A DNA stretch of 64,000 bases from an uncultured Verrucomicrobiota bacterium (GTDB lineage Bacteria > Verrucomicrobiota > Verrucomicrobiia > Opitutales > Seribacteraceae), in the NCBI GenBank assembly GCA_902618175.1, contig CACMZN010000002.1:1-64000 (forward strand), read 5' to 3'. Below the pieces are notes generated by a model. The model saw only the letters and a program-made list of their open reading frames with translations. It ran no database searches and was not told where the DNA came from. This document shows, piece by piece, positions 34,061 through 42,872 of the stretch; the stretch's first letter is position 1, and every line of letters starts with the position of its first letter. Both the position numbers and the translations under genes were made by a program.

Positions 34061-34815
34061 AAGGAACTTGGACTAGTTTCCAAGGAGATGATCTGTTCGC
34101 TGGTTTTGCCAAATCGACGTTCTCGTCTAATGTAGTGACTAAGGGCATCAAGAAAAGCTTCTCTATTGAAATCCGGCCAATGAAGTGGTGAAACGAACAT
34201 TTCCGCATAGGCGGATTGCAAAAGAAGGAAATTACTTAGTCGATATTCACCCGATGTCCGTATGATAAGATCTGGGTCGGGTAAGTCTTTTGTCTGCAAA
34301 TGCTTTGCAAAATCAGCCCATTTCAGTCGTTTGGTATCAATGTCATTGTCTCTGATGCAAGACTCGACAGCTTGCAAAACTTCCTGGCGGCTTCCGTAAT
34401 TTAGTGCAAGAGTCAAATTCCAATCGTTGTTTTTTTGCGTCTTTTCTATGGTATCTTCCACCGCCTGTCTGGCAAAGTCGGGCAAACCTTTTAGGTCCCC
34501 AATGGCTCTGAGTCGAACACCGTCGCGAAGCATGGACTTCAATTCCTTTTTCAGGAATTCTTTAAGCAACTTCATTAAACCGGATTTTTCGTTCTTTGGT
34601 CGATGCTGATTTTCTTGACTGAAGGCATAAAGAGTGATGAAAGGCACTCCTATTTCACGAGCAGTATGAACAACACTCCGAACATTTTCCACTCCTTTGC
34701 GGTGACCAAACAATCTAGGTTTTCCTCTTGAACGAGCCCATCGACCATTGCCATCCATGATTATGGCAATGTGATTGGGAAGCTTTTCTTTTTCTTCGGG
34801 CTTGAAAACATGCAT
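34057..34815 (-). CDS. uppS: Undecaprenyl diphosphate synthase
   Basis: The 252-aa cis-prenyltransferase makes the C55 carrier lipid for peptidoglycan and polysaccharide assembly. The motifs IAIIMDGNGRWARSRGKPRLFGHRKGVENVR, ITLYAFSQENQHRP, LNYGSRQEVLQA and the closing PDLIIRTSGEYRLSNFLL with LHWPDFNREAFLDAL are complete. ATG at 34815 is chosen; the track TTG at 34821 adds two residues. It is the first gene of the operon uppS-cdsA-dxr-rseP-ispG-phosphatase, whose products supply or use isoprenoids in the membrane. Confidence 0.95.
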   Translation of the reverse strand: MHVFKPEEKEKLPNHIAIIMDGNGRWARSRGKPRLFGHRKGVENVRSVVHTAREIGVPFITLYAFSQENQHRPKNEKSGLMKLLKEFLKKELKSMLRDGVRLRAIGDLKGLPDFARQAVEDTIEKTQKNNDWNLTLALNYGSRQEVLQAVESCIRDNDIDTKRLKWADFAKHLQTKDLPDPDLIIRTSGEYRLSNFLLLQSAYAEMFVSPLHWPDFNREAFLDALSHYIRRERRFGKTSEQIISLETSPSSL

Positions 34816-34894
34816 TTCCAAACATACTCCAACATTTTAGTGGCGAATTGACAACGAGGAAAGCAATCGATATCGCTCAGTTTTCAAAGTGATT

Positions 34895-35173
34895 ATGGAC
34901 AAAAAAGAAATTGAATTGAAATTACAGTCCTTGGATGGATGGATATGGGAGGAAAATAAACTAAGGAAAAAATTTCATTTTTCCTGTTTTAGAGAAGCCA
35001 TGAGTTTTCTGTTGCGTCTATCCTATGAAGCGGAGTATCAAAATCATCATCCGGAGATTTTCAACTGCTTTGACCGAGTCATACTCAGTTTGTCCACTCA
35101 TGATGCAGGGAACAAAGTAACCAATAAAGATTTTGATCTGGCAAAAGCAATCGATGGGTTGGATAAGAAATGA
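34895..35173 (+). CDS. 4a-hydroxytetrahydrobiopterin dehydratase (pterin carbinolamine dehydratase)
   Basis: A 92-aa PCD/DCoH-fold protein. The catalytic histidine motif YQNHHPEIFNCFDRVILSL is followed by STHDAGNKVTNKDFDLAKAID, which matches the family pattern with histidine pair and closing aspartate. It dehydrates 4a-hydroxy-tetrahydropterin in pterin recycling, or works as a small molybdopterin-related chaperone in organisms without aromatic hydroxylases. The ATG at 34895 is preferred over the track GTG at 34889; no clear RBS is visible. No phenylalanine hydroxylase is in the window. It is convergent with the sulfatase gene, 15 bp apart. Confidence 0.9.
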   Translation: MDKKEIELKLQSLDGWIWEENKLRKKFHFSCFREAMSFLLRLSYEAEYQNHHPEIFNCFDRVILSLSTHDAGNKVTNKDFDLAKAIDGLDKK

Positions 35174-35188
35174 AGTAAAGTTGATTTT

Positions 35189-36703
35189 CTAATCTGTTTT
35201 TTTCTTTTTTGCCTTTTGGATCAGTGGGCGAGTATCTTTTGGGACTTGATATAAACTTCGAAGTCGATTCAACTCGGCTTTCAGTTCTTCGGATATTCGA
35301 GCATAGTCAGGGTCATCATATACAGAATGAAGTTCATGAGGGTCTTTAACCAAGTCGTAGAGTTCCCACCCATCCAGCATATAGAAATAAATCAGTTTAT
35401 GAGTTTCCGTTCTTACGCCATAGTGACGGCGAACACTATGACCACCTGGAAATTCATAGTATTGATAATAAAGCGATTTTCGCCATCTCTTTGGATTTTT
35501 TCCCTTTAGGAGGGGAACAATCGATTGACCTTGCATTTCTGGTGGAGCTTGCACTCCGCATATATCTAAAAAGGTCTCAGCATAGTCTAAATTTTGAACG
35601 AGTTTGGAATTCTTGCTCCCAGGTTTGGTGATGCCGGGCCAGCGAACAAGGAGAGGAGTTCGAAAAGATTCCTCGTACATCCACCGCTTGTCGAACCAAC
35701 CATGCTCTCCAAGATACCAACCTTGATCGGACGAATAAACGACCACTGTGTTATCGGCAAGGCCTGATTCGTCGAGGTAGTCTAATATGCGTCCAACTCC
35801 TTCATCCACTGAGTCTATGCATCGCAAGTAGTCCTTGGCGTAGCGTTGGTATTTCCATTTCAAGAGGGCATCTCCAGATAAGCCGGCATCTTCAAAAGCC
35901 TTGTTTTTAGGACCGTATGCAGCATCCCATGCAGATTTCTGTTCGGTAGTCAGATTCCTGGGAGGATTTAACTTTAGATCATTGTTGGTGAGATGACGGT
36001 CAATGGTCATGGATTGGGTTGATGCAGGAACAAGCCGATTTTGGTAGTCGTCCCTCAGAGTATGTGGTTCAGGAATCACCACACCATCATATTTATTGAG
36101 GTATTGAGGACCGGGTTGCCAGTTCCGGTGTGGTGCCTTGTGCTGGCACATGAGAACAAATGGTTGATCAGGGTCTCTTTTGTGTCGAAGCCAATCTAAA
36201 GTGACTTCGGTAATGATATCCGTAGTATATCCAGTTATTTTATCGACACTTTTGGAAGTCTTCATGGGAGGATTGTAGTAGGGCCCTTGCCCCAGCAAAA
36301 TTTGCCAAAAATCGAATCCGGTGGGATCGCTCTTCAGGTGCCATTTGCCTACTAATGCAGTCTGATATCCATTTTTTTGAAGTAATTTGGGAAATGTTTG
36401 CTGTTCCCCGTCAAAACGCTCTCGATTGGTGAGTTGTCCATTTAAATGACTGTGTTTGCCAGTCAATATGACTGCACGACTCGGAGCGCAAATCGAATTG
36501 GTAACAAATGCCCTTTCAAAAAGCATACCTTCCTTGGCAAGACGATCGATATTAGGAGTATTATTGCGGTTCGAACCATAAGCAGAAATGGCCTGATAAG
36601 CATGATCGTCCGCAAATAGAAAAAGAATGTTTGGATAATTTTCTTCTGCAATGATGGTCAATGGCAAAAGCGAAGAAAAGAGTATGGACAGTTTAATTTT
36701 CAT
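35189..36703 (-). CDS. Secreted sulfatase (S1 type)
   Basis: The 504-aa enzyme hydrolyses sulfate esters, probably of a marine polysaccharide. A signal peptide ([19 protein letters not shown]) is followed by the metal-binding [14 protein letters not shown] and the formylglycine motif [19 protein letters not shown], with the Cys to be oxidised near residue 72. [11 protein letters not shown], the [24 protein letters not shown] block and [16 protein letters not shown] are other S1 hallmarks. The ATG at 36703 removes 12 unlikely residues of the track start. No maturase (anSME) is adjacent. It is divergent from the MFS fusion gene. Confidence 0.94.
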   Translation of the reverse strand: MKIKLSILFSSLLPLTIIAEENYPNILFLFADDHAYQAISAYGSNRNNTPNIDRLAKEGMLFERAFVTNSICAPSRAVILTGKHSHLNGQLTNRERFDGEQQTFPKLLQKNGYQTALVGKWHLKSDPTGFDFWQILLGQGPYYNPPMKTSKSVDKITGYTTDIITEVTLDWLRHKRDPDQPFVLMCQHKAPHRNWQPGPQYLNKYDGVVIPEPHTLRDDYQNRLVPASTQSMTIDRHLTNNDLKLNPPRNLTTEQKSAWDAAYGPKNKAFEDAGLSGDALLKWKYQRYAKDYLRCIDSVDEGVGRILDYLDESGLADNTVVVYSSDQGWYLGEHGWFDKRWMYEESFRTPLLVRWPGITKPGSKNSKLVQNLDYAETFLDICGVQAPPEMQGQSIVPLLKGKNPKRWRKSLYYQYYEFPGGHSVRRHYGVRTETHKLIYFYMLDGWELYDLVKDPHELHSVYDDPDYARISEELKAELNRLRSLYQVPKDTRPLIQKAKKKKTD

Positions 36704-36792
36704 AATCGAGAGTGAGGAGCATGTTTTTACCCTTTGCAAATTGAAAAGAATTTAAAGGAGAAATGCCCTTTGGCGGGTTTTATCATCAATAG

Positions 36793-39288
36793 GTGAAGAT
36801 TCGAGGTACAGTCATTGCTTTTCCAAAGATATTGCCTCTTTTGCTTGCCCAGACAATAGGAGCTTTCAATGACAATGTGGTCAGGGCTTTTTTGCCTGCC
36901 ATGATTGCCTTCCAATTCGGAAGGGAAATGATGAATCAGTTGAATTTCATAATTTTAATTCTTCTGTACATTCCTTTTGTCTTGTTTGCTCCTCTGGCTG
37001 GTTGGATGGCGGACAGATTCTCTAAAAGGAAGGTGGTGAGTTGGGTACTCCTTTCACAGCTGATTGGTCTGGCGGTTCTTGCTTTGTCACTTAAGTTGGA
37101 AAGCCTGGTCTTCACCTTGGTCGGTTTTTTCCTTTTATCCACCCAATCCGCTTTCCTTTCTCCTGGAAAAAAGGGAATCTTGAAGGAGATCGTAGGGTTT
37201 GCAAGTCTGGGTAAAGCAGTGGGCTGGATGGAAATGACGACCATGGTTGGTATCTTAGGAGGAACCTTTGTCGGAGCTTGGACCTATGGTCTTTATGAAA
37301 CGGAACTTGGGGGTTGGAAAAGTGGTTTATATCTGACTATTGGCGTTTCATTGATGGCTCTGTTTTCGTGGTTGCTTTTTTTACCTACCAATGAAACTGA
37401 AGCTCAGGACGCCAGACCTTTTCACCCTAGAATTCTTTATGGTCACATGAAGGATCTCAAAATTTTGTTTAGGGACAAGGGTTTGAGATGGGCTGCACTT
37501 GGTGATGCATGGTTCTGGTCCCTTGCGGGATACTTATGGCTAGTTCTAGTCGAACTGGCAGGTGAGATTTCATCGGACGAAAACGGGATAAGTTTCTATT
37601 ATGGAAAATGGTCATTAGTTATAGGAATTGGAATCATGACAGGAAGTCTGTCCTCCGCTTATTTGAATCGTGGGAGAGTGGAATTGGGTCTTACTGCGAT
37701 TGGTGGCTTGGGAATGCCTGTTTTTATTTTCCTCATTTATCTTAGTTCGCCAACTTCTTTGTTTTTTGAAGCAGCATGCTTGGCAACAGGTTTTTTTGGA
37801 GCTTTGTTTTTTGTTCCGTTGAATGGCTCTCTACAAAACAATGCAGAAAACAAAAAACGAGGGAGAGTCCTTTCTGCATCGGTTCTCCTTACCCAGGCAA
37901 GCGGGATTGCAATGAGTCTATTTTATGGAATCCTATCAAACCAATTTGGATTGAATGCAAAGGAAGGAATCTTAGTGGTTGTCATTCCATCGATCGTGAT
38001 TGGCATCCTATCATTTTATTTCTTTTTTGAGGATTTTTTTCGTGCTTGGGTACATCTTGCGTTGAAGATCTTCTACAGGATCAGACTGGTGGGTATCGAT
38101 AATTTACCAGAAAGCGGAGGCGTTCTTTTGGTATGCAATCATTTATCGTATGCGGATCCTGTTTTCATTGGCGCTGCCTTCCCTAGAAAAGTAAGATATC
38201 TGGCGCATTCATCGCTCACCCGATCCCGTTTTCTCCGTTATCTTTTCAAAGTTACTCAAACCCTGACGGTTTCTTCTGAAAAGTCATTCGACAGCATCAG
38301 AAAATCCTTAAAAAGCTTAAAGGAAGGGACTCCTTTATGCGTATTTGCAGAGGGGGAAATTTCTCGTTTGGGTCTACTGTTGCCTTTCATGGGTGGATCC
38401 ATAATTTTAGCAAAAAAGGGTAAGGTACCCATTTTACCCGTTCATCTCGATGGTGTATGGGGTTCGATCTTCAGTATGGAAAGAGGAGTGTTTTTTCGCA
38501 AAAAACCCCTTCGGATACCGTATCGCGTCACCGTGCGTGCGGGTAATCTCATTGAAAATTCGTGTGCGACTACCCAGTCCATAAGACTCAAGGTTTTGGA
38601 GTTGGGCAGACAATCGTTTGCGGAGAGGATGAAATATGGAGCAGATGCAAAGAAAGCCTTATCCCGTCAAATTCGAGGATCCGAGAAGGCGGTCTTCTTC
38701 TCTTCTAGGGGTGAGAAGGTGGAGGGTAAGGACATAATCCAGGCAATTGGAGCAAAAAACCCAGATTTATCGGAAGAATTTTTGAAATGGGCTGAAGTAA
38801 TATCCGAAAACTTGAAGGGAAGCGAAAGAAATGCAGAAATCATTTATGCAAATTGGGTAAGAATTAGTGAAATGAATTTATGGGATCATGATGTATTCAT
38901 TGTCGAAAAAGGAAAAGGATCTTGGACAAGTCAATGGTTTCCTTGGCTTCCCATGCTCGGATGCAGATCCATGCGAATCTTGGAAAGTGGATTCTTGGTT
39001 GCCAAATCTCCTGAATTCCTTGAGGTGACAGATGCAAAAAGAGTTTTTGGCATGGCGACTGAGAGAAATGGATTGGTTTCCATCAATGGTCCGGATCCCA
39101 TCCTCGGTCCGGGAGATCAGGAAATCATTGAGCAACCAGGCATGAAAGCAGGCACCCTTGGCCGCGTACTTGTTGGATTTTCCATCCGAAATGAAGCAGG
39201 TCGAGTTTATTTGCATGGAACTAAGGAGGAAGAGGAACTAACAATGATCAAACGCGTGGATTCGGGAGGATTTTTGATTCCACGATGA
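36793..39288 (+). CDS. MFS lysophospholipid transporter fused to PlsC acyltransferase, eroded C-terminal AMP-binding domain
   Basis: An 831-aa fusion. Residues 1-415 form an MFS transporter of about 12 spans (LLLAQTIGAFNDNVVRAFLPA, as in LplT). Residues 425-620 form a PlsC-type acyltransferase with the catalytic HX4D in VCNHLSYADPVFIG and the glycerophosphate motif VFAEGEISRLGLL. The last 210 residues recall the AMP-binding acyl-ACP synthetase of Aas (FFSSRGEKVEGKDII, GMKAGTLGRVLVG, GRVYLHG), but the ATP-binding SSGTTGxPKG loop and the motif-5 aspartate region are missing, so this domain is likely inactive. GTG at 36793 fits the family N-terminus. It probably flips and re-acylates lysophospholipids. 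Confidence 0.85.
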   Translation: MKIRGTVIAFPKILPLLLAQTIGAFNDNVVRAFLPAMIAFQFGREMMNQLNFIILILLYIPFVLFAPLAGWMADRFSKRKVVSWVLLSQLIGLAVLALSLKLESLVFTLVGFFLLSTQSAFLSPGKKGILKEIVGFASLGKAVGWMEMTTMVGILGGTFVGAWTYGLYETELGGWKSGLYLTIGVSLMALFSWLLFLPTNETEAQDARPFHPRILYGHMKDLKILFRDKGLRWAALGDAWFWSLAGYLWLVLVELAGEISSDENGISFYYGKWSLVIGIGIMTGSLSSAYLNRGRVELGLTAIGGLGMPVFIFLIYLSSPTSLFFEAACLATGFFGALFFVPLNGSLQNNAENKKRGRVLSASVLLTQASGIAMSLFYGILSNQFGLNAKEGILVVVIPSIVIGILSFYFFFEDFFRAWVHLALKIFYRIRLVGIDNLPESGGVLLVCNHLSYADPVFIGAAFPRKVRYLAHSSLTRSRFLRYLFKVTQTLTVSSEKSFDSIRKSLKSLKEGTPLCVFAEGEISRLGLLLPFMGGSIILAKKGKVPILPVHLDGVWGSIFSMERGVFFRKKPLRIPYRVTVRAGNLIENSCATTQSIRLKVLELGRQSFAERMKYGADAKKALSRQIRGSEKAVFFSSRGEKVEGKDIIQAIGAKNPDLSEEFLKWAEVISENLKGSERNAEIIYANWVRISEMNLWDHDVFIVEKGKGSWTSQWFPWLPMLGCRSMRILESGFLVAKSPEFLEVTDAKRVFGMATERNGLVSINGPDPILGPGDQEIIEQPGMKAGTLGRVLVGFSIRNEAGRVYLHGTKEEEELTMIKRVDSGGFLIPR

Positions 39289-39360
39289 TTCGGTTCGATG
39301 CTTTTCCAAATTTCTGCTTTATGGTAAAGCAATTAGATTTAACAAATTAAATATCCAATT

Positions 39361-40353
39361 ATGTCCTATTTTCCGGGTGAGTCCGAATCCTTCAAACAAT
39401 TAATCGGTCAACTTTCGAATGAATCTGTTCTTATTCTGGGTCATCGTCGACCGGATGGAGATTGCGTGGGTTCTCAGATTGCCCTTACTCGATTTTTGCT
39501 TTCCCTAGGAATAGACGCCAGAGCAGTGAATCATGATCCTATTCCGAGGACCTTGTCCAGGTTTGTAGCTGATACTCCATTTGCGAGACCTGGGGAAATT
39601 GATGATTCAAACAATTTGGTAATGACTGTGGATTGCGCCGACCACGAGAGAGTGGGGGAAGACTTGGTGAAGACTTTTCCAAAAGTCTTTCTCAACATAG
39701 ATCATCACATTTCTAATACGAAGTTTGCTCGGTACAATCTGATTCTACCTGAGGCCTCAGCCACTGCTGAGATTCTAGCAAAATTCTTTTTTGACGCAGG
39801 ATATGAAATGGACAAAAGGACCGCAGAAGCGCTTTATCTTGGAATTAGTACGGATACCGGTCAGTTTTGTCATTCGGGAACGAATGCATCCGTTTTTGAA
39901 GTTTGCCGAAAATTATGTGATGCAGGAGCCAGTCCTTCTAAAGTTGCTCATGAATTGTATGAAAGGGAGAAACCCGGTAGAATTCAGCTGTTGCAAAAAT
40001 TTCTGTCCACTTTCCAGATGGAATTCGATGGTAAGGTCTGCATTGGTTCCGTTTATGAAGAGTTTTACCTTGAGACAGGTACTCAACCAGAAGACTGTGA
40101 GAATTTCGTAGATTATGCTCGTTCTTTGGAAGGTGTTCAAATCGGAGTCTTGCTTGAAGATCGAAAGGGTGCGCTAAAGGGTAGCTTTCGAGCGAAGAAT
40201 GAAAAATTTCGAGTGGATTTGTTGGCCAAGCATTTTGGGGGTGGTGGACATTCCTGCGCTGCTGGTTTCAATTTTGAGGGAAAAATGTCCGATTTTTATC
40301 CACAATTGATCAATGTCTTGGGCAAACATTTGGAAATCCTCAAGGTAAAGTAA
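39361..40353 (+). CDS. DHH/DHHA1 family phosphoesterase (NrnA-like)
   Basis: A 330-aa phosphodiesterase. Metal ligands are GHRRPDGDCVGSQIAL near residue 28, VDCADHERVG and the DHH motif NIDHHISNTKFARY. The C-terminal DHHA1 domain ends in FGGGGHSCAAGFNFEG, the GGGH nucleotide-binding loop. NrnA-type enzymes degrade nanoRNA and dephosphorylate PAP, although related proteins act on cyclic dinucleotides. It begins a plus-strand operon with truB (14 bp later) and ribF. That order is common in bacteria and supports the NrnA/PAP role over other DHH functions. Confidence 0.93.
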   Translation: MSYFPGESESFKQLIGQLSNESVLILGHRRPDGDCVGSQIALTRFLLSLGIDARAVNHDPIPRTLSRFVADTPFARPGEIDDSNNLVMTVDCADHERVGEDLVKTFPKVFLNIDHHISNTKFARYNLILPEASATAEILAKFFFDAGYEMDKRTAEALYLGISTDTGQFCHSGTNASVFEVCRKLCDAGASPSKVAHELYEREKPGRIQLLQKFLSTFQMEFDGKVCIGSVYEEFYLETGTQPEDCENFVDYARSLEGVQIGVLLEDRKGALKGSFRAKNEKFRVDLLAKHFGGGGHSCAAGFNFEGKMSDFYPQLINVLGKHLEILKVK

Positions 40354-40367
40354 ATTTAATTGATTGA

Positions 40368-41090
40368 ATGAAAGAACCGCCATTTGAGGGAATTCTGTTA
40401 GTCGACAAACCCATCGGCATTACTTCTCACGACATTGTTGATCGTTTGCGAAGAAAATTGAAGATGAAAAAGGTAGGTCATGCTGGAACACTGGATCCCC
40501 TTGCGACCGGTTTGATGATCATGCTGATCGGCAAGGCAACCAAGGTTTCGCAATTTCTGATCAGCTTGGACAAAGGGTATTCAGGTGAATTTCTTTTGGG
40601 AATTGAAAAAGACACCCAAGATTCGGATGGAGAAACAATTTCTGAAAAACCTATTCCCGATTGGATTGATGAGGACCGCATACGGCAAGAAATGGAAAAA
40701 TTCATTGGTGACCAATATCAAACACCTCCGATGTTTTCGGCTAAAAAGGTTGATGGTGTTGCCTTGTATAAGATGGCAAGAAAAGGAAAAATAATAGAAC
40801 GCGAACCTCGCTTCATTCGAATCAGCGATTTGGTTCTGAATGATTGGAGTTCTCCTAAAGGAAAGTTCTCGATGGCATGCAGCAAAGGGACTTATGTGCG
40901 AACCGTTTTTCATGATTTGGGTCAAACTCTGGAATGTGGGGCTCATCTGACTGCTCTGCGCCGTACCAAGATTGACCAGTTCTCCATTGAAGCAGCTAAA
41001 ACACTTGAAGAAATTGAAGATTTAAACCTTGGAAATTTTCAATCTAACTTGATTCCGATTCATAAAGCGGTTCCCTCTCATGCTCTCTAA
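40368..41090 (+). CDS. truB: tRNA pseudouridine(55) synthase
   Basis: A 240-aa TruB that converts U55 of tRNAs to pseudouridine. The N-terminal [18 protein letters not shown] and the catalytic motif [16 protein letters not shown], with the nucleophilic aspartate near residue 45, are typical. The [18 protein letters not shown] and [15 protein letters not shown] segments are also conserved. The ATG at 40368 follows the nrnA-like gene by 14 bp. The C-terminal PUA-like extension is nearly absent, as in short bacterial forms. Confidence 0.95.
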   Translation: MKEPPFEGILLVDKPIGITSHDIVDRLRRKLKMKKVGHAGTLDPLATGLMIMLIGKATKVSQFLISLDKGYSGEFLLGIEKDTQDSDGETISEKPIPDWIDEDRIRQEMEKFIGDQYQTPPMFSAKKVDGVALYKMARKGKIIEREPRFIRISDLVLNDWSSPKGKFSMACSKGTYVRTVFHDLGQTLECGAHLTALRRTKIDQFSIEAAKTLEEIEDLNLGNFQSNLIPIHKAVPSHAL

Positions 41091-41096
41091 TTAAGG

Positions 41097-42053
41097 ATGG
41101 GGACATTCACCACAATCGAGGAACTCGGCAAGTCAACAAGGGAACCCGTTGTCTTGGCTTTGGGTATGTTTGATGGAGTTCACCTCGGTCATCAAATGGT
41201 TTTAAATTCCGCAGTAAGGCGAGCCGAAGAAATTGATGGTCGACCGATTGCTTTTACCTTTTCCGAACATCCTGCTTCTTTTCTGCGTCCAGAAAAAAAA
41301 CCACCTCTTCTCATGAATCCAGAAAACAAAGCCTCGCAGTTACTTAAATTCGGAATGGAGGATGTCGTTCTTCGAACTTTTGACGCGGAAATTTCGCGGG
41401 TCGAAGCTGCAGTTTTCCCGAAATTCTTAAAAGATCGAATTCCCACTTTGAAAACGCTTTGCATAGGCAGAAATTTCCGTTTTGGAAAGAATCGGCGTGG
41501 AGATGATTCCTATCTCGCAAATCAGTCCAGGTTATCAGAAATTGAAGTAATTGTGGCAGAGTCGAAAGTTTTCGGCGGTTCTCCCATCAGCAGTTCACGT
41601 ATCCGTGAGACATTGGCAATGGGAGACATCGAGACGACTAATGAAATGCTAGGAAGAAATTATTCCGTAAGAGGAGTTGTTCGTTCCGGCAAGGCAATCG
41701 GAAGGACTCTAGGTTTTCCTACCCTTAATTTGCCATGGAACCCACAAGCCAAGCCTGCTTTCGGGGTCTATGCTGGAGTGGTTGAGAATCTCGACAATGG
41801 CCTGCAAAGGAAGGCAGTTGCCAATTACGGACTGCGACCAACCTTGGAAAAGAATGTTTTCGAGCCCTTGCTCGAAATCAACGTGTTGCAAGAATTGGAC
41901 TCTTCGGATTGGAAAGCCGGATCCAAGCTGTCAATGGAACTAAAGTGTTTTCTCAGAAAAGAGAAAAAATTTAATTCCATTGAAGAATTGAAGAAGCAGA
42001 TCACATTAGACAAGAGGGAAGCCCTGGAGTTGTCCAAAGCATTTACAACCTAG
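41097..42053 (+). CDS. ribF: Bifunctional riboflavin kinase/FMN adenylyltransferase
   Basis: The 318-aa RibF makes FMN and FAD from riboflavin. The N-terminal FAD synthetase part shows LALGMFDGVHLGHQMVLNS and ISSSRIRETLAMGDIETTNEMLGRNYSVRG, and the C-terminal kinase part shows the GKAIGRTLGFPTLNL loop, which binds nucleotide and metal. It starts 6 bp after truB. Its 3' end overlaps the convergent glycosylase gene by 11 bp. Many flavoproteins nearby (FAD oxidoreductase) will depend on it. Confidence 0.95.
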   Translation: MGTFTTIEELGKSTREPVVLALGMFDGVHLGHQMVLNSAVRRAEEIDGRPIAFTFSEHPASFLRPEKKPPLLMNPENKASQLLKFGMEDVVLRTFDAEISRVEAAVFPKFLKDRIPTLKTLCIGRNFRFGKNRRGDDSYLANQSRLSEIEVIVAESKVFGGSPISSSRIRETLAMGDIETTNEMLGRNYSVRGVVRSGKAIGRTLGFPTLNLPWNPQAKPAFGVYAGVVENLDNGLQRKAVANYGLRPTLEKNVFEPLLEINVLQELDSSDWKAGSKLSMELKCFLRKEKKFNSIEELKKQITLDKREALELSKAFTT

Positions 42054-42849
42054 GTTTGCGTTGTAGAGTAGGGGACCAACAACTTGTTCTTCCGCCAATG
42101 GTTTCTCTTCTCAATGGTTTTCCTGTTTCTGGACATAGACCCCCATCTTGCCAGCGGACATGAAAGAGCCAACCACTTGGAGGGTCTTTGCCATGCCGAC
42201 CAATGGTTCTCATTGCCTCATAAGCAACAAAGAGAATTTTTTCGAAAAGCTTGGATCTTTTTCGACTTTTAAGAAGACCACAGGGATGAGCAGGGTGAAT
42301 CCTTGCACGCCACAGAACCTCGTCCGCCATCCAGTTACCCATTCCTTGAAAATATCGCTGATCAAGGAGTAATGCTTTGATCGGACGCTTGGCATGTTTA
42401 CGGAGTGCATCTACGAGTATTTGAAGATCAAACTTTGGGTCCAGCATGGAGAGCGGTAGTTGGGTCCACCAACGAGGCAGATCATTTTCCAAATGTAAAC
42501 GCAAGCGACCGAATTGCCGAGGATCACTAAAGACAAGGCATCGCATCGACTGTCTTAAGACCAGAGCATCAAATTTTGCAGGTTGATAGTCTGTAGACTT
42601 GACCGAGAGACTGCCCGTCATGCCTAGATGCAAGCCTAACCATCGAGAATTGGAAAAACCAAAGAGCATTTGTTTTCCATGACAGCGAGCATCTTCTAAA
42701 ACCACTTCGGAAAGTGCTTTGATGAATTTTGCACGATTGAGGTCTCGATAGACGCGAGAAGTCGGATGTACCAAGACTTCATCAGTTTTTTCTCCAACTC
42801 CTTTAGCCCACACACTGCATGCAAACGCGACTTCAGCAAGTTCTGGCAT
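42043..42849 (-). CDS. Fpg/Nei-family DNA glycosylase with zincless finger
   Basis: A 268-aa formamidopyrimidine/endonuclease VIII-type glycosylase for oxidised bases. The N-terminal PELAEV has the catalytic Pro-Glu, and CHGKQML holds the conserved lysine. LGLHLGMTGSLSV and YFQGMGNWMADEVLWRARIHPAHP (helix-two-turn-helix) are present. The C-terminal finger (GGLCPETGKPLRRETIGGRTSCWSP) lacks the Cys4 zinc set, since only one of the four aligned Cys remains, but keeps the intercalating R in GGRTS. That resembles zincless fingers known from plant Fpg and NEIL1. It ends the minus-strand run and overlaps the ribF end by 11 bp. Confidence 0.9.
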   Translation of the reverse strand: MPELAEVAFACSVWAKGVGEKTDEVLVHPTSRVYRDLNRAKFIKALSEVVLEDARCHGKQMLFGFSNSRWLGLHLGMTGSLSVKSTDYQPAKFDALVLRQSMRCLVFSDPRQFGRLRLHLENDLPRWWTQLPLSMLDPKFDLQILVDALRKHAKRPIKALLLDQRYFQGMGNWMADEVLWRARIHPAHPCGLLKSRKRSKLFEKILFVAYEAMRTIGRHGKDPPSGWLFHVRWQDGGLCPETGKPLRRETIGGRTSCWSPTLQRKPRL

Positions 42850-42872
42850 TTATCTCAAGCACTTTTTCAGTT

